This document shows, one piece after another, positions 36,556-39,496 of a stretch of DNA of 39,496 nucleotides. A program made the position numbers and the translations under genes. The stretch spans positions 1 to 39,496 of the forward strand of contig NZ_WTLB01000040.1 of assembly GCF_011378855.1 (NCBI RefSeq), read 5' to 3'. Each line of letters opens with the position of its first letter. Within the stretch, counting starts at the first letter, position 1. The DNA comes from Pseudoalteromonas sp. Z1A8. GTDB lineage: Bacteria > Pseudomonadota > Gammaproteobacteria > Enterobacterales > Alteromonadaceae. The notes beneath the pieces are model-generated. The model saw only the letters and a program-made list of their open reading frames with translations. It ran no database searches and was not told the origin of the DNA.

Positions 36556-37593
36556 ATGACCGAATTAAAACGTTTAAATAAATTTATTAGTGAAACAGGA
36601 TTTTGTTCACGCCGCGAAGCCGATAAATATATTGAGCAAGGGCGTGTCAGCGTTAATGGCTACTTACCAGAAATGGGCGTAAAAGTAGCCGCTACCGATG
36701 TTGTATTAATTGATGGTAAACCGCTTAAAGCGACGCCGAAGCGCGTTTATATTGCTTACAATAAACCCGTTGGCATAACGTGTACTACCGAAAGTAAAAT
36801 TCAAAGTAACATTATACGAGCGGTAAATTATCCTACACGTATATTCCCAATAGGGCGCTTAGATAGACCGTCTGAAGGGCTTATATTTTTAACTAACGAA
36901 GGCGACATCGTTAATAAAATTTTGCGTGCGGGTAATAATCACGAAAAAGAATACGTTGTTACGGTAGATAAACCGCTTAATCGTCAGTTTGTTACAAAAA
37001 TGGCGAATGGCGTGCCTATTTTAGATACCGTCACTAAAGAATGTAAAGTAACGCAAAGTGGCCCTAAAGAATTTAAAATAGTACTTACCCAAGGTTTGAA
37101 CCGTCAAATACGCCGTATGTGTGAGTATTTAGGCTACGAAGTGGTAACCTTAAAACGTACGCGCATAATGAACGTAACACTTAAAGGTTTAAAAGTAGGG
37201 CAGTGGCGTCATTTATCAGATATTGAAATGGCGCAAATAAACGACTCAATTTCTGATTCTGGTAAAACCCAAGAGCACTCGCTTGATACTAATAAACAAT
37301 CAGAAAATAATACACCTTTAGCGCCTAAAAAACGCGATTTTCAGGGCGAAAACCCACGCCGATTTAACAACGGCGATCTAAATGCTGAGCGCAGTACTGA
37401 ACGCAATAAAAATCGTAACTCTCAACGTACTAATGCTAGCGACGAACGCAAAAATGAGCGCAGTAACGCGCCTTATCAAAAGCGTTCTACTACATATGTG
37501 GGTAAGCCAAAAAGCATTAAAGAAAACAAATCGTCTAATGCTAAACCAGACGCAAAACCAAGCTCGGATCGTATACTCAGCTTAAAAAAATAA
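36556..37593 (+). CDS. rluF: 23S rRNA pseudouridine synthase RluF
   Basis: About 345 residues from ATG 36556 ([23 protein letters not shown]). In E. coli RluF modifies U2604 of 23S rRNA. An S4 RNA-binding domain (~5-60) is followed by the catalytic domain (~65-230) with D103 in [20 protein letters not shown], and RluF-specific stretches [38 protein letters not shown] and [11 protein letters not shown]. From ~245 on the protein is a ~100-residue charged, low-complexity tail rich in Arg, Asn, Lys and Ser, as in E. coli but longer. A GTG at 36505 with AGGGG upstream would add 17 residues; the family start argues for 36556. Confidence 0.93.
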   Translation: MTELKRLNKFISETGFCSRREADKYIEQGRVSVNGYLPEMGVKVAATDVVLIDGKPLKATPKRVYIAYNKPVGITCTTESKIQSNIIRAVNYPTRIFPIGRLDRPSEGLIFLTNEGDIVNKILRAGNNHEKEYVVTVDKPLNRQFVTKMANGVPILDTVTKECKVTQSGPKEFKIVLTQGLNRQIRRMCEYLGYEVVTLKRTRIMNVTLKGLKVGQWRHLSDIEMAQINDSISDSGKTQEHSLDTNKQSENNTPLAPKKRDFQGENPRRFNNGDLNAERSTERNKNRNSQRTNASDERKNERSNAPYQKRSTTYVGKPKSIKENKSSNAKPDAKPSSDRILSLKK

Positions 37594-37603
37594 TGTGCAG
37601 CTA

Positions 37604-37625
37604 AGTGGTAATACTCACTACCACT
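37604..37625. terminator. Weak shared hairpin between rluF and the next gene
   Basis: AGTGGTA (37604-37610) pairs with TACCACT (37619-37625) across an 8-base loop. It begins 11 bases after the rluF stop and covers the stop of the convergent minus-strand gene. T-richness after it is poor on the plus strand, so termination is uncertain. Confidence 0.35.
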
Positions 37626-38202
37626 GTATTTCTTGTACTATATTGCCCAGTGGGCTTTTAACGCCCACTAAATTTACGTTGTTATTTTGCAAATTCACCA
37701 GCTTACTCTTATCTAAATACCATCTAAAACTGTGTTTCCTGTAGCTTTTTAAGTCAAGCACAGTCAGCTTTGAGCAACTGTATTCATAATCAGTTGGGCA
37801 AGTGGCTACTTCAAGTAATTGATATTCTTGCTGCCATATATTATCGCTGTATTTATTGGCCAGTAACTTTACTGAAATGCATACCGACGTCCACAACCAT
37901 ATGTAAATTAAAATAGGTAAACCGATTGGTATAAATACTGAGCGGAACTTCCCGTGTTCAACAATATAATCTTTAACAGTATGTTTAAATTCAAAGTTAT
38001 TATTATATTTTTTATATAAGTGCCTAAATAAAATTACTGACAATACTATCGTCATTATAGGAAATAGCGTAAATGTTAAAGTGTCGTATATACCGTTGGG
38101 GATAAAAGCGGGATCGGTTTGTTCATCCCATGTAAGCAAAAACAGTGGGGGAGCCGTTGTTAAAAATAACAGAGCGCTATTGAATAGTTGTTTAAAGGTC
38201 AC
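37618..38202 (-). CDS. Hypothetical membrane protein, 194 residues
   Basis: Not recognised. There are three likely membrane segments: ~8-24 (ALLFLTTAPPLFLLTW), ~43-62 (FTLFPIMTIVLSVILF) and ~92-113 (FIPIGLPILIYIWLWTSVCI). A ~80-residue C-terminal hydrophilic part follows, probably periplasmic or cytosolic, with two cysteines (TCPTDYEYSC) that could form a disulfide. The start is GTG 38202, with only a weak ribosome site. It lies 63 bases after another small membrane protein on the same strand, so the two may form a unit. No function can be offered. Confidence 0.65.
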   Translation of the reverse strand: MTFKQLFNSALLFLTTAPPLFLLTWDEQTDPAFIPNGIYDTLTFTLFPIMTIVLSVILFRHLYKKYNNNFEFKHTVKDYIVEHGKFRSVFIPIGLPILIYIWLWTSVCISVKLLANKYSDNIWQQEYQLLEVATCPTDYEYSCSKLTVLDLKSYRKHSFRWYLDKSKLVNLQNNNVNLVGVKSPLGNIVQEIQW

Positions 38203-38265
38203 CGGTTATCCGCTCATAAAGTATTGCTTTGTATAAAGCCTCAATTAGCGCTTAATGTTTAACTC

Positions 38266-38520
38266 TTAAATGCTAAAGCCAATATAAAATAAGAGTATAC
38301 CTAAATAAATCGCAATCGCCGATAATGAATTTTTAGAGCGCAGGCGCTTAACTAAGTCTCTTGTGCCATCAATCATGCCGGAAACTACCAGCAATAAGCC
38401 CCCTGTAAATCGATAGTTGTTTAAGTTTACGTTACCATTTTCGTCGGTTATAAAACGTAAATAGCCACAGAGTATAAAAATACTGCCTGCTATAAGTATT
38501 ATTAACTTAAATTTTTCCAA
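38266..38520 (-). CDS. Hypothetical small membrane protein, 84 residues
   Basis: Not recognised. There are two or three hydrophobic segments: ~5-20 (KLIILIAGSIFILCGY), ~38-50 (TGGLLLVVSGMID) and ~67-83 (SAIAIYLGILLFYIGF), with an arginine-rich loop RDLVKRLRSKN. The start is a TTG at 38520 preceded by AGGT seven bases upstream; no in-frame ATG gives a better start near that point. It is followed by the 194-residue membrane protein. Confidence 0.55.
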   Translation of the reverse strand: MEKFKLIILIAGSIFILCGYLRFITDENGNVNLNNYRFTGGLLLVVSGMIDGTRDLVKRLRSKNSLSAIAIYLGILLFYIGFSI

Positions 38521-38546
38521 TGCTATACCTTTATACTAAATACAAA

Positions 38547-38577
38547 AAATGCCATAACCGGATAGGTTATGGCATTT
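38547..38577 (-). terminator. Strong intrinsic terminator after the tandem ABM gene
   Basis: AAATGCCATAACC (38547-38559) and GGTTATGGCATTT (38565-38577) form a perfect 13-bp stem with a 5-base loop. On the minus strand it is followed by a run of T residues. It lies 125 bases past the ABM gene stop and just upstream of the 84-residue gene. Confidence 0.88.
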
Positions 38578-38701
38578 AACTATAAGGTATCTATAGAGCA
38601 AGCTGCAATAATATTTACTTAACCTGAGCTTTGGTTAAAAGGTTATGCACTTCAGACTTGAATCTGCCATCTATTAAAACAGCAGATATCTAGCGTTCAG
38701 A

Positions 38702-39370
38702 TTACTTAGCAAACCCACCTAGAGGTTTAAGCAAGAGTGGCGATAGAGCTGCGTGTTTATCTGTAAGCTCTTTTGGTAAATCGCCTAAATGCACCATACG
38801 TGTTGGTGTTGCTGCAGCAATCCAACGCTCTGCATGGTCATCCCAGTTTTGAATGTGGATATGCGACGCTTCTAAGTCTCTAAAACGCTCATAAACCATA
38901 ATGTCGCCATCATCAGACATATAATATTGGTAGTTTAGTGTACCTGGCTCTGTTTTTGCGCGCTCTACTTGTGAGTTCATTACTTCACGGAAGGCGTCTA
39001 ATTGGCCTGGATTTAGCTTAGCTTCAACAATCCAGCCAAAGTTATTAAATGTTGTATCGCCGTCTTTTTCAATTTGACTTGTTTGCTCTTCTTCGCGAGA
39101 AAAACCACCAAAGGGTTTAAGCCATAATGGGCTTAGAGCAGCATGGCGTTTACGAACATCATCAGGTAGGTCACCTAAATGCATCATGCGTGTTGGAGCC
39201 GCAGCTGCCATCCAGCGCTCTGCGTGGTCATCCCAATTTTCAATATGCTCGTGTGAAGAGTTTGCATCAGCAAAGCGCTCATAAACTAAAATATCACCCG
39301 CATCAGACATATAGTACTGATAATTTTTAGTGCCTACTTCTTTAAGAGCACGATTAACTTGCGAATTCAT
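38702..39370 (-). CDS. Tandem antibiotic-biosynthesis-monooxygenase (ABM) domain protein, 5' end lost
   Basis: 222 residues from the first ATG, made of two copies (~110 residues each) of an ABM-like dimeric alpha/beta barrel. Each copy has MNSQV, NYQYYMSD-x-GDI-x-VYERF, H-x-NWDDHAERW-x-AAA, PTRM-x-HLGDLP and HAALSP blocks. The homology continues upstream of this ATG: codons from 39421 down to 39371 read IQEAKLNAGELENFKAV, matching IVEAKLNPGQLDAFREV of copy 2. A TGA at 39425-39427 then closes the frame. So the true N-terminus is missing, and no ribosome site is seen for the remaining ATG. It is probably a truncated, possibly inactive gene. ABM proteins include small oxygenases and stress proteins; the substrate is unknown. 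Confidence 0.72.
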   Translation of the reverse strand: MNSQVNRALKEVGTKNYQYYMSDAGDILVYERFADANSSHEHIENWDDHAERWMAAAAPTRMMHLGDLPDDVRKRHAALSPLWLKPFGGFSREEEQTSQIEKDGDTTFNNFGWIVEAKLNPGQLDAFREVMNSQVERAKTEPGTLNYQYYMSDDGDIMVYERFRDLEASHIHIQNWDDHAERWIAAATPTRMVHLGDLPKELTDKHAALSPLLLKPLGGFAK

Positions 39371-39428
39371 TACCGCTTTAAAGTTTTCAAGTTCACCAGC
39401 GTTAAGCTTTGCTTCTTGTATCTCTCAT

Positions 39429-39455
39429 TGATAAATGATTAGCTATCATTTATCA
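39429..39455. terminator. AT-rich perfect inverted repeat near the right edge
   Basis: TGATAAATGAT (39429-39439), loop TAGCT, ATCATTTATCA (39445-39455): perfect 11-bp arms. It lies at the end of a possible minus-strand ORF and just before the broken 5' end of the ABM gene. It may be a terminator or part of a mobile-element end. Confidence 0.45.
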
Positions 39456-39496
39456 CATCGAAGTCAGTGAGCTTGCCTTTGCGTCTAGTATTTAAT
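39439..39496 (-). CDS. Possible 3' end of an unidentified gene (element?)
   Basis: Minus strand: an open frame from the window edge encodes 18 residues (ending TDFDVINDS) and stops at TAA 39441-39439, inside the inverted repeat. If the ABM gene was interrupted by an insertion, this could be the C-terminus of the element's own protein. It is too short to identify. Confidence 0.25.
   Translation of the reverse strand, partial: LNTRRKGKLTDFDVINDS

Overview
The window looks like a chromosomal segment of a marine gammaproteobacterium, most likely Pseudoalteromonas or a close relative in the Alteromonadales. This rests on AT-rich DNA and on family and gene-order resemblance recalled from that group (betIBA with a BCCT carrier, a succinyl-arginine pathway block, a glycogen operon carrying malQ, DUF3081, the QEGLA-motif protein, RluF). 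No database search was possible. About 30 genes are convincing. No tRNA, rRNA, CRISPR array or complete insertion sequence was seen.

Layout. (1) 1-7000: a COG2509 FAD-dependent dehydrogenase (-), a 7Fe ferredoxin FdxA (+), a large CBM9/DUF5916 outer-membrane-type protein (+), and a membrane GGDEF-EAL protein (+) with a long 5' hairpin and a strong terminator. (2) 6995-7155: a MITE-like repeat with imperfect terminal inverted repeats. (3) 7155-13011 (-): an osmoprotectant operon betI-betB-betA-BCCT carrier-TorF-type porin, with a candidate promoter and a perfect BetI-like palindrome ahead of betI. (4) 13388-15376: a coupled pair of small proteins (one DUF3081) divergent from a QEGLA/DUF1704 metallopeptidase-like protein. 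(5) 15448-20672: the arginine-succinyl-type operon argD/astC-astA-astD-DUF1338 (-) divergent from an Lrp/AsnC regulator (+), ended by a bidirectional terminator. (6) 20704-21648: a membrane-anchored, probably beta-propeller protein. (7) 22032-34064 (+): a seven-gene glycogen operon, free CBM48 protein-malQ-glgB-glgX-glgP-glgC-glgA, with stop/start overlaps in its centre. (8) 34154-37593 (+): EAL-HDOD signalling protein, DUF418 membrane protein, RluF pseudouridine synthase. (9) 37618-39496 (-): two small membrane proteins and a tandem ABM-domain gene whose 5' end is cut off at about 39421, next to what may be the end of an inserted element.

How the genes work together. The betIBA block would import choline (porin, then carrier) and oxidise it to glycine betaine under BetI control. 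The astC-A-D block would convert arginine towards glutamate and succinate; astB and astE are not in this window, and the DUF1338 protein is a possible extra oxidative step. The glycogen block covers the whole cycle: GlgC and GlgA polymerise, GlgB branches, GlgP, GlgX and MalQ break down. Its first product is a small free glycogen-binding protein. Two proteins with cyclic-di-GMP-type domains (5003-6925 and 34154-35368) lie in separate transcription units.

The less ordinary signals are structural: the MITE-like element, a perfect 15-bp-arm hairpin inside the EAL-HDOD coding sequence, a 23-bp palindrome between argD and astA, hairpins just before several start codons, and the broken ABM gene at the right edge.
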